DNA of 64,000 bases from Symsagittifera roscoffensis (lineage: Eukaryota; Xenacoelomorpha; Acoela; Convolutidae). Both the position numbers and the translations under genes were made by a program. The stretch spans positions 40,299,430 to 40,363,429 of the forward strand of contig NC_087065.1 of the NCBI RefSeq assembly GCF_963678635.1. Direction: 5' to 3'. The notes beneath the pieces are model-generated. The model had not been told where the DNA came from. It saw only the letters and a program-made list of their open reading frames with translations, and made no database searches. Of this stretch, positions 1 to 12,113 are shown in pieces (position 1 is the first letter of the stretch; every line of letters begins with the position of its first letter).

Positions 1-1885
1 TGGAGGTTTTGGCAAGAGTGTGTGTCAGACTCGAATTTGATCTGCTTAACTTCCTTCGCGACAGATTTTTCCTCGTTCTTGACCGTGCATCGGATAATGT
101 GGGCGGTGCCTGATTCTTTGAAACCTTTATTCCCAGGTTTGGTGGGATGTCGTTGTCTAGCAAGTTTGCTTCTTTGTTTCTGCCCCTTTGGTGATAAATA
201 ATTGTTGATTTTAAGCGTCCAATCACTTCGATTATATCCTGACCACGACTTTGCCCATACTGTTTATCTTAAGTTTTTGGTAAGAATTTTTCGTAATTTC
301 ATCGACTGCTTCGGTTTGTTAAAATTTATCTACTATGTTTTTTCATGAAAAATACCGGATGGCTGAATCAATTTGGATTTTAGTCGTGAATGAATTCAGT
401 TTACCAATTGACATTTTTATTGTCTTCTTTAGTTCATGACCTTCGTGAGTCAGCACTGTTCTAATTCCCCCTCCAATTCTGTCCTTAAAAGCTTTAACTT
501 CATTATCATTATCTACAGTTAAAACTAGGAAGTTCTCTACGTCTACTTCAAATTCGGAGTTGTCCTGTGGGCTATTCCGGTGGGTTTCTTAATGGGGTAA
601 TTTCGATTTTTGCTCCACAACAATGGTTTGTGATCTGGCTGAACTTCTGCAGTGTGTAGCGAAATGATCTTTCACACCTAGGACAGTTTGCTTAGACATC
701 AGAATTCATTGCATCGAGTGAAAAAATTGATTTTATTTTCACATCAGTTAGGGGGTGGGTGACATTACTGAAAAGACCCGAAAAAACGAAAGCAAAATTG
801 TGCAAAAATTTATAAACTACCCAATGGGGATTACTGCCAGGCGTAGTAGACAAAATTTCTTTTATCAGAACCCGTATGAGCGCAGCTGCAGTTTCTGTTG
901 GTTTTTGTTTTCGGCAATCTTACGTAAAGTAAAGCCATGATTAAATTTGCTTTCTTCAATAAACTCGCAAATATTTTGAGTAGAAAACTAAGTCGACAAC
1001 TGCTCCCATTTTCAAGAGAAATCCTCCTTACAAATGAGCAATTTAAATGGAAATACTCTTATTTTACTGCGTAATTTTGAAAAAGCGACAAAAAGGGAAG
1101 CTGAAAAAGTTGCAGAGCACAAGAGGACAAAAAACTATTTTTTTTTAAAATGTTGCCAAATTTGTTTCTTTTCAGAGGTTGGTGTCTACAGGATTAGTTC
1201 TCACATTGCGAATAACAAATTAAGGAATTACTGATCAAAAATAGGAAGAATTGGCAATGAAGAGAAGTATGAAATGAAATAGGTTTATACCGATATTATA
1301 ACTCTGAGAAAATTAAACCCACCATTTTTAGTTTGAGCTCAATTCACGGCTTAAAAAAAAACGTTTTTAAAAAACCTCGCTGAAAATTTTCGTCTGTCAA
1401 TGAGGCAACTGGGAATTAAAAAGTAGAGATTGTAGAGCAAATCTAAAGCTTATGTAAGAGCCAGATGTAGTTCAGTAGCACATGAAGACCAAAAATCGGA
1501 TAATTTTTTAATAATCTTCCAATTAAAAAATGCTGAAAATATCTTGCTTTTCATTTTTGAAACTATTTCGTGGGGGGTAAAATATGCAAGAATGAAAAGA
1601 TTAGAAGAATCAAAACTGCGCCTCTTTTTTAAAGTGATATGCGAAGCAGATCCTAAAAAGGTAAGGGCGATGTCGAAAAATCTGATATGGAGAAAAACTA
1701 AGACCCGAAATTTGCCAGCACAAAACAACAAAGATTTGAATATAAGCTCAAAACACGGCTGAAAAAATTGAAGGAGACGTTCCTCGACCCTGTACAACGT
1801 TTCTCGTGGCAACGTTTCTCATGAAAATAATTGCTGGGTATTAAAACACGACCTGACGGATTGTTCTTGAATTGTTCCGATTAAA

Positions 1886-1904
1886 GTGTTCGAGTCGGTT
1901 GCCA
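1886..1904 (-). promoter_or_regulatory. tRNA primer-binding site, copy A
   Basis: The minus strand reads TGGCAACCGACTCGAACAC, the complement of a tRNA 3' end: CCA-adjacent acceptor arm followed by a TTCGA-type T-loop. This is the standard position and form of the minus-strand primer site of an LTR retrotransposon. Confidence 0.65.
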
Positions 1905-2134
1905 AAAGTTAAAATTCTAAAAAAAAATACATGTTTTTTCTCGTTTTTTTAGCAAATAATGAATTGTTTTCTAGAAATATTGGTGCACAAAATAGTTTTA
2001 ATGATAAGAAAAAGTAGGTGAATGGAGGGAAAGGGAAACCAAAAAAACTCTGCTCTGCTTGAGCAAGCATACACCTCTTGAGTCGTATTTTGTCAATCGA
2101 TATAGTGTTATAAGCAAAAACAAAACCTGAAACA
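1905..2134 (-). mobile_element. LTR-like segment, copy A
   Basis: On the minus strand it follows a short purine tract (GGGAAAAAA, 2135-2143), starts TGTTTCAGG and lies directly against the primer-binding site at 1886-1904. About 230 bp. Borders are inferred from these neighbours; no clear terminal dinucleotide is visible at the PBS side. Confidence 0.5.
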
Positions 2135-2793
2135 TTTTTTCCCTGACAAAATCATTATACTTTTCATAAATTAGCTCTAGTAAAATTTCAGCTGTTGGAA
2201 CTGATTCTTACTCTTCCCAGCACTCCAATGGCAGTCTCGTAACATCTCGTGATCAAACAATAGTCAATCTAATGAAACCATTTATCACCGAAGTGAAATT
2301 CTTTACATTTTTGGACTGCATTGGTTTCAATTTAACCCATCGATTGAGATATACATGGCATTATTTCAGAATTTACATATCAATAATTTAAATTACTGCA
2401 ATCTGGCTAGGTTTCTATATCATACAAGAAAGATTTATCCAGATTTAAAATATTTCAAATATATAGCTTTTGGCTTCGAGGTTTCGTTTTGTTTCTGGAT
2501 TGCTTCGGAATTTCCGAACCCGACATTTCTGGCCGGCTTATTCACTCTCCTTGGCCCTTTCGTAGCGTAGAACTTAACCAAATGGTTTTTTTTTCTGGGT
2601 CTCACCCTCTTCTGATTATCTTTTCATTGCTGTTGGGATACTCAGCACGGGATATGCTACCCCTAGGGTTTTTTGCTTCTCTGAGCAGGAGAGAAGTTTT
2701 ACTAGGGAACCCGAACTCGTTGGAAAAAATGTGGCGGCATTCGCGATATCTTCTGAAGAAGAGGAGCCGTCGTTTAGATGTCCATCCTTTATA

Positions 2794-3507
2794 TCATCCG
2801 GAGCGCTCACTCGTTTCGTCGGTCCGGCTGATAAGTTTTCTTGCTTTATCTGCTTTTACCAACAAGATGCAAATTTCGGAGTGAACTTGATTCCATGATA
2901 AATTTCTGGCCAACAGATTAAGAGTGTCGCCAAGTTCAAATTGGCCGAGTTGTGGTTTTTGGAGTTTATGTAACATAGTGATCCTCACACATGCCGGTAA
3001 AACGAGTCTTCCATCAAATTACAGACACCCACCATTGACGTGTAAATTATCATTATAAGGTTTATAATAGTTTCCCATTTGTGAAATGTGCTTTTTCTGT
3101 TCTTCATCTGTAGCTTTGTTAATTTTTTTTAATGCAAGGTCTTGTTTTGTGAGTAAAGCCATAAGTTCCGAATCAAAAATTTCGGACCAGGGCGATGGGA
3201 ACAATTTAGGTTTAATAGTCCTAGGATTCTGTTCATTAGCAGTGGTTTCGTCTATGGAAATACCCGACGGTAAACTCGTACTCAGTATTGTAGGAGGGAA
3301 TTTATTAACAAGTGTATTTTTATTAGCCTGAGTTTGATTGATTGTATCTATTTTGTCTGACTTTTCTTTTAAAATTCTGAACTTGCAAGATAATTCAACT
3401 GTTTGACAGGATAGAAAACAGTCTTCTGTACTCAATAAGAGATTTTTGGCACACCGAATTTTTAGAATGAGCGAACAAAGTTTGCAAAGTTTCTGCGGCA
3501 TTCTCAA
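2794..3507 (-). pseudogene. Gypsy connection and integrase zinc-finger remnant, region II
   Basis: A 162-residue frame (3019-3507) ends with KKHISQMGNYYKPYNDNLHV and is followed, after a frame change, by an RITMLHKL-type stretch (2794-2988). This resembles the segment before and within the HHCC finger of gypsy integrases, but the cysteine and histidine ligands are mostly lost. I could not find the DDE integrase core downstream, so it seems deleted. The frame is kept nearly unchanged at 7856-8344. Confidence 0.5.
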
Positions 3508-3754
3508 TTTGTTTCGCGCGTTCAGTTGTTTGCTTTTTCAGCTTACTATTTGATTGACTCATCACGAAGCAGTGTTTTAAGTCGTGAGATAATGTTTGGT
3601 GAAAGTTTTTTTCTTATTTCTTCCAAAACCGAGAAGGAAGCCAATGCGATTTGCTGAGGCGATAACAAGTTTTTCGTTATCTTTTGAAACTGGTGCGAGA
3701 TCGCCCGATGTGTGCCTAGATTCGTAAGAAAAAAATACAAATTTTTTGCACCAG

Positions 3755-4130
3755 AATTGTTCGACGGTGAGATCGTAGGGTCGAAGTTTATCTGCCCAAC
3801 GGGTAAGGCGGGATTGGGTCGTCTTTGGATACTACGCATCCTTTAAGACTCCGATTAAGGCTTAATGATCCGTAAGAATATAAATTGTCTGACATAAAAG
3901 GTAATCTTTGACATGATCTAGTGCCCAAAGTTTGTTAATGCTGAAAATTAACTCACTTGTTTTTAGAAATCTGCTCGCAAATACAACTGTTTCTTAAATT
4001 CCCGCTTGCTTTTGCTCGAGATATGTGCCCACGCAGATTTCCGTCTCAATTCTTTTAAGCGCCGCGAGATGTACGTCTGACCAGTTGAGCTGTTTATTTT
4101 TTGCATTAACTTTCTTAACGGTGTAAATAG
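3755..4130 (-). pseudogene. Ty3/gypsy RNase H remnant, internal region II
   Basis: Directly downstream of the RT remnant. Translation shows the RNase H series VVFASRFL, a tryptophan/histidine-containing helix, TDH followed by ALIGVLK, and RLTRWADKL, in family order. A stop replaces the lysine after TDH. Broken, and duplicated at 8591-8966. Confidence 0.7.
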
Positions 4131-4625
4131 GGATGCTAAAATGGGATTAGTTGGTTAACATGATTATTTGAGCCCATTAAAGATCTTACATTTTTAATGC
4201 ATTCTGTTTTTTTTTAGATTCCGGATTGCATCAGATTTATGAATCAAAGAAGTGGATCTCTTTGCGTTGATTTTGAATTCAACTGTAGCGGTTAAAGTGT
4301 CGTCTAAATAACAAAGCATATTTGGTAATTTTTAGGTCAAATGGTCCATTATGCGTTGCAACTCATTCGGCATATCGCCTAAACCGTAAAATCCCTGTTG
4401 CGGAGTGTTTGCTTATTTAGTAATTTTGAAATCCTTGCTAACTTAATTTATCTTTCCATTTTTGCTGTTTTAACAATAGGTGATATGAAGCAATCTTCCG
4501 AACATCTAAACATTTTTTTCTTTGTACCCGTCGATCAGTAACTGGTCGATACAGAGTTTAATTTTGGGGAGTAGATATATGGTTATGCGCTTGCCACTTA
4601 CTTGTATCGGTTTTAGTACTTCATT
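4110..4625 (-). pseudogene. Ty3/gypsy reverse transcriptase remnant, internal region II
   Basis: Minus-strand translation in shifting frames gives typical gypsy RT landmarks: an N-terminal stretch like LLPKIKLCIDQLLIDGYKEK, then SEDCFISPIV, a GFYGLGDMPNELQRIMD motif and the YLDD catalytic box near 4299-4310. An in-frame TAA at 4332-4334 lies just before the YLDD box, and frameshifts separate the segments. The same stop occurs in the other copy (9167-9169). Nonfunctional. RNase H follows downstream. Confidence 0.75.
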
Positions 4626-6169
4626 GAAACACGTATTTACAGTATATTTTTTTTCTGCCTGTTTTTGTTAGGAATCAAGGAAGTTATTGTATATATACAA
4701 TTTGAACTCACGGCGTTATAATCATGTGTGGAGGGTTTGGCAAGAGTGTGTGTCAGACTCGAATTTGATCTGCTTAACTTCCTTCGCGACAGATTTTCCC
4801 TCGTTCTTGACCGTAAATCGGATAATGTGGGCGGTGCCTGATTCTTTGAAATCTTTATTCCCAGGTTTGATGGGATGTCGTTGTCTAGCAAGTTTGCTTC
4901 TTTGTTTCTGCCCCTTTGGTGATAAATAATTGTTGATTTTAAGCGTCCAATCACTTCGATTATATCCTGACCACGACTTTGCCCATACTGTTTATCCTAA
5001 ATCCTTGGTAAGAATATTTCGTAATTTCATCGACTGCTTCGGTTTGTTAAAATTTATCTACTATCTTTTTTCATGAAAAGTACCGGATGGCTGAATCAAT
5101 TTGGATTTTCGTCGTCAATGAATTCAACTTACCAATTGACATTTTTATTGTCTTCTTTAGTTCATGACCTTCGTGAGTCAGCACTGTTCTAATTCCCCCT
5201 CCAATTCTGTCCTTAATAGCTTTAACTTCATTATCATTATCTACAGTTAAAACTAGGAAGTTCTCTACGTCTACTTCAAATTCGGAGTTGTCCTGTGGGC
5301 TATTCCGGTGGGTTTCTTAATCGGGTAATTTCGATTTTTGCTCCACAACAATGGTTTGTGATCTGGCTGATCTTCTGCAGTGTGTAGCGAAATCATCTTT
5401 CACACCTAGGACAGTTTGTTTAGACATCAGAGTTCATTGCATTGCAAAATTGTGAATTTCATGAGAAACAAACGGGAGAAAATATACCGAAGAGAAACTA
5501 AAATGAATGAAATTGTTTCGTTTTTGCCTGCCTCAGAGTAAAACCGAGACACTAATCGAGTGAAGAAAATGATTTTATTTTCACATCAGTTAGGGGGTGG
5601 GTGACATTACTGAAAAGACCCGATAAAACGAAAGCAAAATTGTGCGAAAATTTATAAACTTCCCAATGGGGATTACTGCCAGGCGTAGTAATCAAAATTT
5701 CATTTATCAGAACCCGTATGAGCGTAGCTGCAGTTTCTGTTGGTTTTTGTTTTCGGCAATCTTACGTGCAGTAAAGCCATGATTAAATTTGCTTTCTTCA
5801 ATAAACTCGCAAATATTTTGAGTAGAAAACTAAGTCAACAACTGCTCCCATTTTCAAGAGAAATCCCCCTTACAAATGAGCAGTTTAAATAAAAATACTC
5901 TTATTTTACTGCGTAATTTTGAAAAAGCGACAAAAAGGGAAGCTGAAAAAATTGCAGAGCACAGTAGGACAATAAACTATATTTTTTTAAAATGTTGCCA
6001 AATTTGTTTCTTTTCAGAGGTTGGTGTCTACAGGATTAGTTCTCACATTGCGAATAACAAATTAAGGAATTACTGATCAAAAATAGGAAGAATTGGCGAA
6101 GAAGAGAAGTATGAAATGAAATAGGTTTATAGCGGTATTATAACTCTGAGAAAATTAAACTCACCATTT

Positions 6170-6652
6170 TTAGTTTGAGCTCGATTCACGGCTTAAAAAA
6201 ATGTTTTTAAAAAACCTCGCTGAAAATTTTCGTCTGTCAATGAGGCAACTGGGAATTAAAAAGTAGAGATTGTAGAGCAGATTTAAAGCTTGTGTAAGAG
6301 CCAGATGTAGTTCAGTAGCACATGAAGACCAAAAATCGGATAATTTTTTAATAATCTTCCAATTATTAAATGCTGAAAATATCTTGCTTTTCATTTTTGA
6401 AACTATTTGGTGGGGGGTAAAATATGCAAGAATGAAAGGATTAGAAGAATCAAAACTGCGCCTCTTTTTTAAAGTGATACGCGAAGCAGATCCTAAAAAG
6501 GTAAGGGCGATGTCGATAAATCTGATATGGAGAAAAACTAAGACCCGAAATTTGCCAGCACAAAACACCAAAGTTTTGAATATAAGCTCAAAACACGGCT
6601 GAAAAAATTGAAGGAGACGTTCCTCGACCCTGTACAACGTTTCTCGTGGCAA
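6170..6652 (-). pseudogene. Gag-position open frame of the gypsy-like element
   Basis: A 160-residue frame directly downstream of the primer-binding site, where gag lies in LTR elements. Versions of 120 and 113 residues lie at 1450-1812 and 11147-11488, cut shorter by small changes. I recognise no capsid or zinc-knuckle motif (no CX2CX4HX4C), so the gag call rests on position alone. It could equally be noncoding. Confidence 0.3.
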
Positions 6653-6725
6653 CGTTTCTCATGAAAATAATTGCTGGGGATTAAAACACAACCTGACGGA
6701 TTGTTCTTGAATTGTTCCGATTAAA

Positions 6726-6744
6726 GTGTTCGAGTCGGTTGCCA
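6726..6744 (-). promoter_or_regulatory. tRNA primer-binding site, copy B
   Basis: Identical 19-base site to the one at 1886-1904, next to the LTR-like segment at 6745. Confidence 0.65.
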
Positions 6745-6972
6745 AAAGTTAAAATTCTAAAAAAAATACATGTTTTTTCTCGTTTTTTAAGCAAATAGTG
6801 AATTGTTTTCTCGAAATATTGGTGCACAAAATAGTTTTAAGGATAAGAAAAATAGGTGAATGGAGGGAAAGGGAAACCAAAAAAACTCTGCTCTGCTTGA
6901 GCAAGCATACACCTCTTGAATCGTATTTTGTCAATCGATATAGTGTTATGAGCAAAAACAAAACCTGAAACA
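6745..6972 (-). mobile_element. LTR-like segment, copy B
   Basis: Same arrangement as the copy at 1905-2134: purine tract on its 5' side (minus strand) and PBS on its 3' side. About 228 bp, nearly identical to copy A. It is shared between two adjacent units, so the array reads LTR-internal-LTR-internal-LTR. Confidence 0.5.
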
Positions 6973-7630
6973 TTTTTTCCCTGACAAATCATTATACTTT
7001 TCATAAATTAGCTCTAGTAAAATTTCAGCTGTTGGAACTGATTCTTACTCTTCCCAGCACTCCAATGGCAGTCTCGTAACATCTCGTGATCAAACAATAG
7101 TCAATCTAATGAAACCATTTATCACCGAAGTGAAATTCTATACATTTTTGAACTGCATTGGTTTCAATTCAACCCATCGATTGAGATATACATGGCATAA
7201 TTTCAGAATTTACAAATCAATAATTTAAATTACTGCAATCTGGCTTGGTTTCTATATCATACAAGAAAGATTTATCCAGATTTAAAATATTTCAAATATA
7301 TAGCGTTTGGCTTCGAGGTTTCGTTTTGTTTCTGGATTGCTTCGGAATTTCCGAACCCGATATTTCTGGCCGGCTTATTCACTCTCCTTGGCCCTTTCGT
7401 AGCGTAGAACTTAACCAAATGGTTTTTTTTTCTGGGTCTCACCCTCTTCTGATTATCTTTTCATTGCTGTTGGGATACTCAGCACGGGATATGCTACCCC
7501 TAGGGTTTTTTGCTTCTCTGAGCAGGAGAGAAGTTTTACTAGGGAACCCGAACTCGTTGGAAAGTATGTGGCGGCATTCGCGATATCTTCTGAAGAAGAG
7601 GAGCCGTCGTTTAGATGTCCATCCTTTTTA

Positions 7631-8344
7631 TCATCCGGCGCGCTCACTCGTTTCGTCGGTCCGGCTGATAAGTTTTCTTGCTTTACCTGCTTTTACCAAC
7701 AAGATGCAAATTTCGGAGTGAACTTGATTCCATGATAAAATTCTGGCCAACAGATTAAGAGTGTCGGCAAGTTCAAATTGGCCGAGTTGTGGTTTTTGGA
7801 GTTTATGTAACATAGTGATCCTCACACATGCCGGTATAACGAGTCTTCCATCAAATTACAGACACCCACCATTGACGTGTAAATTATCATTATAAGGTTT
7901 ATAATAGTTTCCCATTTGTGAAATGTGCTTTTTCTGGTCTTCATCTGTAGCTTTGTTAATTTTTTTTAATGCAAGGTCTTGTTTTGTGAGTAAAGCCATA
8001 AGTTCCGAATCAAAAATTTCGGACCAGGGCGATGGGAACAATTTAGGTTTAATAATCCTAGGATTCTGTTCATTAGCAATGGTTTCGTCTATGGAAATAC
8101 CCGACGGTAAACTCGTACTCAGTATTGTAGGAGGGATTTTATTAACAAGTGTATTTTTATTAGCCTGAGTTTGATTGATTGTATCTATTTTGTCTGACTT
8201 TTCTTTTAAAATTCTGAACTTGCAAGATAATTCAACTGTTTGACAGGATAGAAAACAGTCTTCTGTACTCAATAAGAGATTTTTGGCACACCGAATTTTT
8301 AGAATGAGCGAACAAAGTTTGCAAAGTTTCTGCGGCATTCTCAA
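7631..8344 (-). pseudogene. Gypsy connection and integrase zinc-finger remnant, region III
   Basis: Near-identical counterpart of 2794-3507, with the same 162-residue frame (7856-8344) and the same frame change into the next segment (7631-7825). The integrase catalytic core is likewise not recognisable. Confidence 0.5.
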
Positions 8345-8590
8345 TTTGTTTCGCGCGTTCAGTTGTTTGCTTTTTCAGCTTACTATTTGATTGACTCATC
8401 ACGAAGCAGTGTTTTAAGTCGTGAGATAATGTTTGGTGAAAGTTTTTTTCTTATTTCTTCCAAAACCGAGAAGGAGCCCAATGCGATTTGCTGAGGCGAT
8501 AACAATTTTTCGTTATCTTTTGAAACTGGTGCGAGATCGCCCGATGTGTGCCTAGATTCGTAAGAAAAAAATACAAATTTTTTGCACCAG

Positions 8591-8966
8591 AATTGTTCGA
8601 CGGTGAGATCGTAGGGTCGAAGTTTATCTGCCCAACGGGTAAGGCGGGATTGGGTCGTCTTTGGATACTACGCATCCTTTAAAACTCCGATTAAGGCTTA
8701 ATGATCCGTAAGAATATAAATTGTCTGACATAAAAGGTAATCTTTGACATGATCTAGTGCCCAAAGGATGTTAATGCTGAAAATTAACTCATTTATTTTT
8801 AGAAATCTGCTTGCAAATACAACTGTTTCTTAAATTCCCGCTTGCTTTTGCTCGAGATATGTGCCCACGCAGATTTCCGTCTCAATTCTTTTAAGCGCCG
8901 CGAGATGTACGTGTGACCAGTTGAGCTGTTTATTTTTTGCATTAACTTTCTTAACGGTGTAAATAG
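8591..8966 (-). pseudogene. Ty3/gypsy RNase H remnant, internal region III
   Basis: Copy of 3755-4130, with the same motif order and the same stop after TDH. It overlaps the tail of the RT remnant because the boundary is not sharp. Confidence 0.7.
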
Positions 8967-9470
8967 GGATGCTGAAATGGGATTAGTTGGTTAACATGAT
9001 TATTTGAGCCCATTAAAGATCTTACATTTTTAATGCATTCTGTTTTTTTTAGATTCCGGATTGCATCAGATTTATGAATCAAAGAAGTGGATCTCTTTGC
9101 GTTGATTTTGAATTCAACTGTAGCGGTTAAAGTGTCGTCTAAATAACAAAGCATATTTGGTAATTTTTAGGTCAAATGGTCCATTATGCGTTGCAACTCA
9201 TTCGGCATATCGCCTAAACCGTAAAATCCCTGTTGCGGAGTGTTTGCTTATTTAGTAATTTTGAAATCCTTGCTAACTTAATTTATCCTTCCATTTTTGC
9301 TGTTTTAACAATAGGTGATATGAAGCAATCTTCCGAACATCTAAATATTTTTTTCTTTGTACCCGTCGATCAGTAACTGGTCGATACAGAGTTTAATTTT
9401 GGGGAGTAGATATATGGTTATGCGCTTGCCTCTTACTTGTATCGGTTTTAGTACTTCATTGAAACACGTA
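8951..9470 (-). pseudogene. Ty3/gypsy reverse transcriptase remnant, internal region III
   Basis: Counterpart of 4110-4625. The YLDD box is at about 9134-9145 in a 67-residue open frame (8951-9154) that continues into the post-catalytic part with KNVRSLMG, resembling the thumb region of gypsy RTs. The stop at 9167-9169 lies just upstream in the same frame, as in region II. Nonfunctional. Confidence 0.75.
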
Positions 9471-11561
9471 TTTACAGTATATTTTTTGTCTGCCTGTTTT
9501 TGTTAGGAATCAAGGAAGTTATTGTATATATACAATTTGAACTCACGGCGTTATAATCATGTGTGGAGGGTTTGGCAAGAGTGTGTGTCAGACTCGAATT
9601 TGATCTGCTTAACTTCCTTCGCGACAGATTTTCCCTCGTTCTTGACCGTGCATTGGATAATGTGGGCGGTGCCTGATTCTTTGAAACCTTTATTCCCAGG
9701 TTTGGTGGGATGTCGTTGTCTAGCAAGTTTGCTTCTTTGTTTCTGCCCCTTTGGTGATAAATAATTGTTGATTTTAAGCGTCCAATCACTTCGATTATAT
9801 CCTGACCACGACTTTGCCCATACTGTTTATCCTAAATCCTTGGTAAGAATTTTTCGTAATTTCATCGACTGCTTCGGTTTGTTAAAATTTATCTACTATC
9901 TTTTTTCATGAAAAATACCGGATGGCTGAATCAATTTGGATTTTAGTCGTGAATGAATTCAGTTTACCAATTGACATTTTTATTGTCTTCTTTAGTTCAT
10001 GACCTTCGTGAGTCAGTATTGTTCTAATTCCCCTTCCAATTCTGTCCTTAATAGCTTTAACTTCATTATCATTATCTACAGTTAAAACTAGGAAGTTCTC
10101 TACATATACTTCAAATTCGGAGTTGTCCTGTGGGCTATTCCGGTGGGTTTCTTAATCGGGTAATTCCGATTTTTGCTCCACAACAATGGTTTGTGATCTG
10201 GCTGAACTTCTTCAGTGTGTAGCGAAATGATCTTTCACACCTAGGACAGTTTGTTTAGACATCAGAATTCATTGCATTGCAAAATTGTGAATTTCATGAG
10301 AAACAAACGGGAGAAAATATACCGAAGAGAAACTAAAATGAATGAAATTGTTTCGTTTTTGCCTGCCTCAGAGTAAAACCGAGACACTAATCGAGTGAAG
10401 AAATTGATTTTATTTTCACATCAGTTAGGGGGTGGGTGACATTTCTGAAAAGACCCGATAAAACGAAAGCAAAATTGTGCGAAAAATTATAAACTTCCCA
10501 ATGGGGATTACTGCCAGGCGTAGTAATCAAAATTTCATTTATCAGAACCCGTATGAGCGCAGCTGCAGTTTCTGTTGATTTTTGTTTTCGGCAATCTTAC
10601 GTGCAGTAAAGCCATGATTAAATTTGCTTTCTTCAATAAACTCGCAAATATTTTGAGTAGAAAACTAATTCAACAGCTGCTCCCATTTTCAAGAGAAATC
10701 CCCCTTACAAATGAGCAGTTTAAATGGAAAAACTCTTATTTTACTGCGTAATTTTGAAAAAGCGACAAAAATGGAAGCTGAAAAAATTGCAGAGCACAAG
10801 AGGACAAAAAACTATATTTTTTTAAAATGTTGCCAAATTTGTTTCTTTTCAGAGGTTGGTGTCTACAGGATTAGTTCTCACATTGCGAATAACAAATTAA
10901 GGAATTACTAATCAAAAATAGGAAGAATTGGCGATGAAGAGAAGTATGAAATGAAATAGGTTTATACCGGTATTATAACTCTGAGAAAATTAAACCCACC
11001 ATTTTTAGTTTGAGCTCGATTCACGGCTTAAAAAAATGTTTTTAAAAAACCTCGCTGAAAATTTTCGTCTGTCAATGAGGCAACTGGGAATTAAAAAGTA
11101 GAGATTGTAGAGCAGATCTAAAGCTTGTGTAAGAGCCAGATGTAGTTCAGTAGCACATGAAGACCAAAAATCGGATAATTTTTTTAATAATCTTCCAATT
11201 ATGAAATGCTGAAAATATCTTGCTTTTCATTTTTGAAACTATTTGGTGGGGGGTAAAATATGCAAGAATGAAAGGATTAGAAGAATCAAAACTGCGCCTC
11301 TTTTTTAAAGTGATACGCGAAGCAGATCCTAAAAAGGTAAGGGCGATGTCGAAAAATCTGATATGGAGAAAAACTAAGACCCGAAATTTGCCAGCACAAA
11401 ACACCAAAGTTTTGAATATAAGCTCAAAACACTGCTGAAAAAATTGAAGGAGACGTTCCTCGACCCTGTACAACGTTTCTCGTGGCAACGTTTCTCATGA
11501 AAATAATTGCTGGGGATTAAAACACGACCTGACGGATTGTTCTTGAATTGTTCCGATTAAA

Positions 11562-11580
11562 GTGTTCGAGTCGGTTGCCA
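11562..11580 (-). promoter_or_regulatory. tRNA primer-binding site, copy C
   Basis: Identical 19-base site to those at 1886 and 6726, kept intact although the adjoining LTR-like segment has diverged. Confidence 0.65.
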
Positions 11581-11779
11581 AAAAATAGAATTCTAGAAAA
11601 ATATATGTTTTTTTTCTACAACTATTGGTGCACAAAATAGTTTTAATGATAAGAAAAAGTAGGTGAATGGAGGGAAAGGGAAACCAAAAAAATTCTGCTC
11701 TGCTTGAGCAAGCATACACCTTTTGAATCGTATTTTGTCAATCGATATAGTGTTATAAGCAAAAACAAAACCTGAAACA
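11581..11779 (-). mobile_element. LTR-like segment, copy C (shorter)
   Basis: Same neighbours as copies A and B, but about 30 bp shorter and more diverged next to the PBS: the AT-rich stretch corresponding to 1915-1980 is partly missing. This is the rightmost LTR-like copy, just before the array breaks off. Confidence 0.45.
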
Positions 11780-12113
11780 TTTTTTCCCTGACAAAATTAT
11801 TATACTTTTCATAAATTAGCTCTAGTAAAATTTCAGCTGTTTGAACTGATTCTTACTCTTCCCAGCACTCCAATGGCAGTCTCGTAACATCTCGTGATCA
11901 AACAATAGTCAATCTAATGAAACCATTTATCACCGAAGTGAAATTCTTTACATTTTTGGACTGCATTGGTTTCAATTTAACCCATCGATTGAGATATACA
12001 TGGCATAATTTCAGAATTTACAAATCAATAAATTAAATTACTGCAATCTGGCTTGGCTTCTATATCATACAAGAAAGATTTATCCGAATTTAAAATATTT
12101 CAAATATATATAT

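Larger units (their letters stand above)
1..12113 (-). repeat. Tandem array of a decayed Ty3/gypsy retroelement (~4.84 kb unit)
   Basis: The sequence at 1 recurs at 4729 and 9564 with very high identity, and the array stops abruptly near 12113 (matching 7303 and 2466 in the other copies). The first copy lacks about 107 bp near 711 that is present at about 5440-5560. Read on the minus strand the order is LTR-like, primer-binding site, unknown gag-like part, RT, RNase H, degenerate integrase zinc-finger part, short purine tract, next LTR-like segment. Two full internal regions (2135-6744 and 6973-11580) lie between three LTR-like segments; 1-1904 and 11780-12113 are partial units. All frames are broken and the same breaks recur between copies. 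The array continues past the left edge. Confidence 0.85.

Noticed and set aside
1034-1234. 66-codon plus frame kept in all three array copies (1034, 5876, 10711)
   Set aside because: Preservation follows from high overall identity of the copies; it lies antisense to the retroelement and has no recognisable features.
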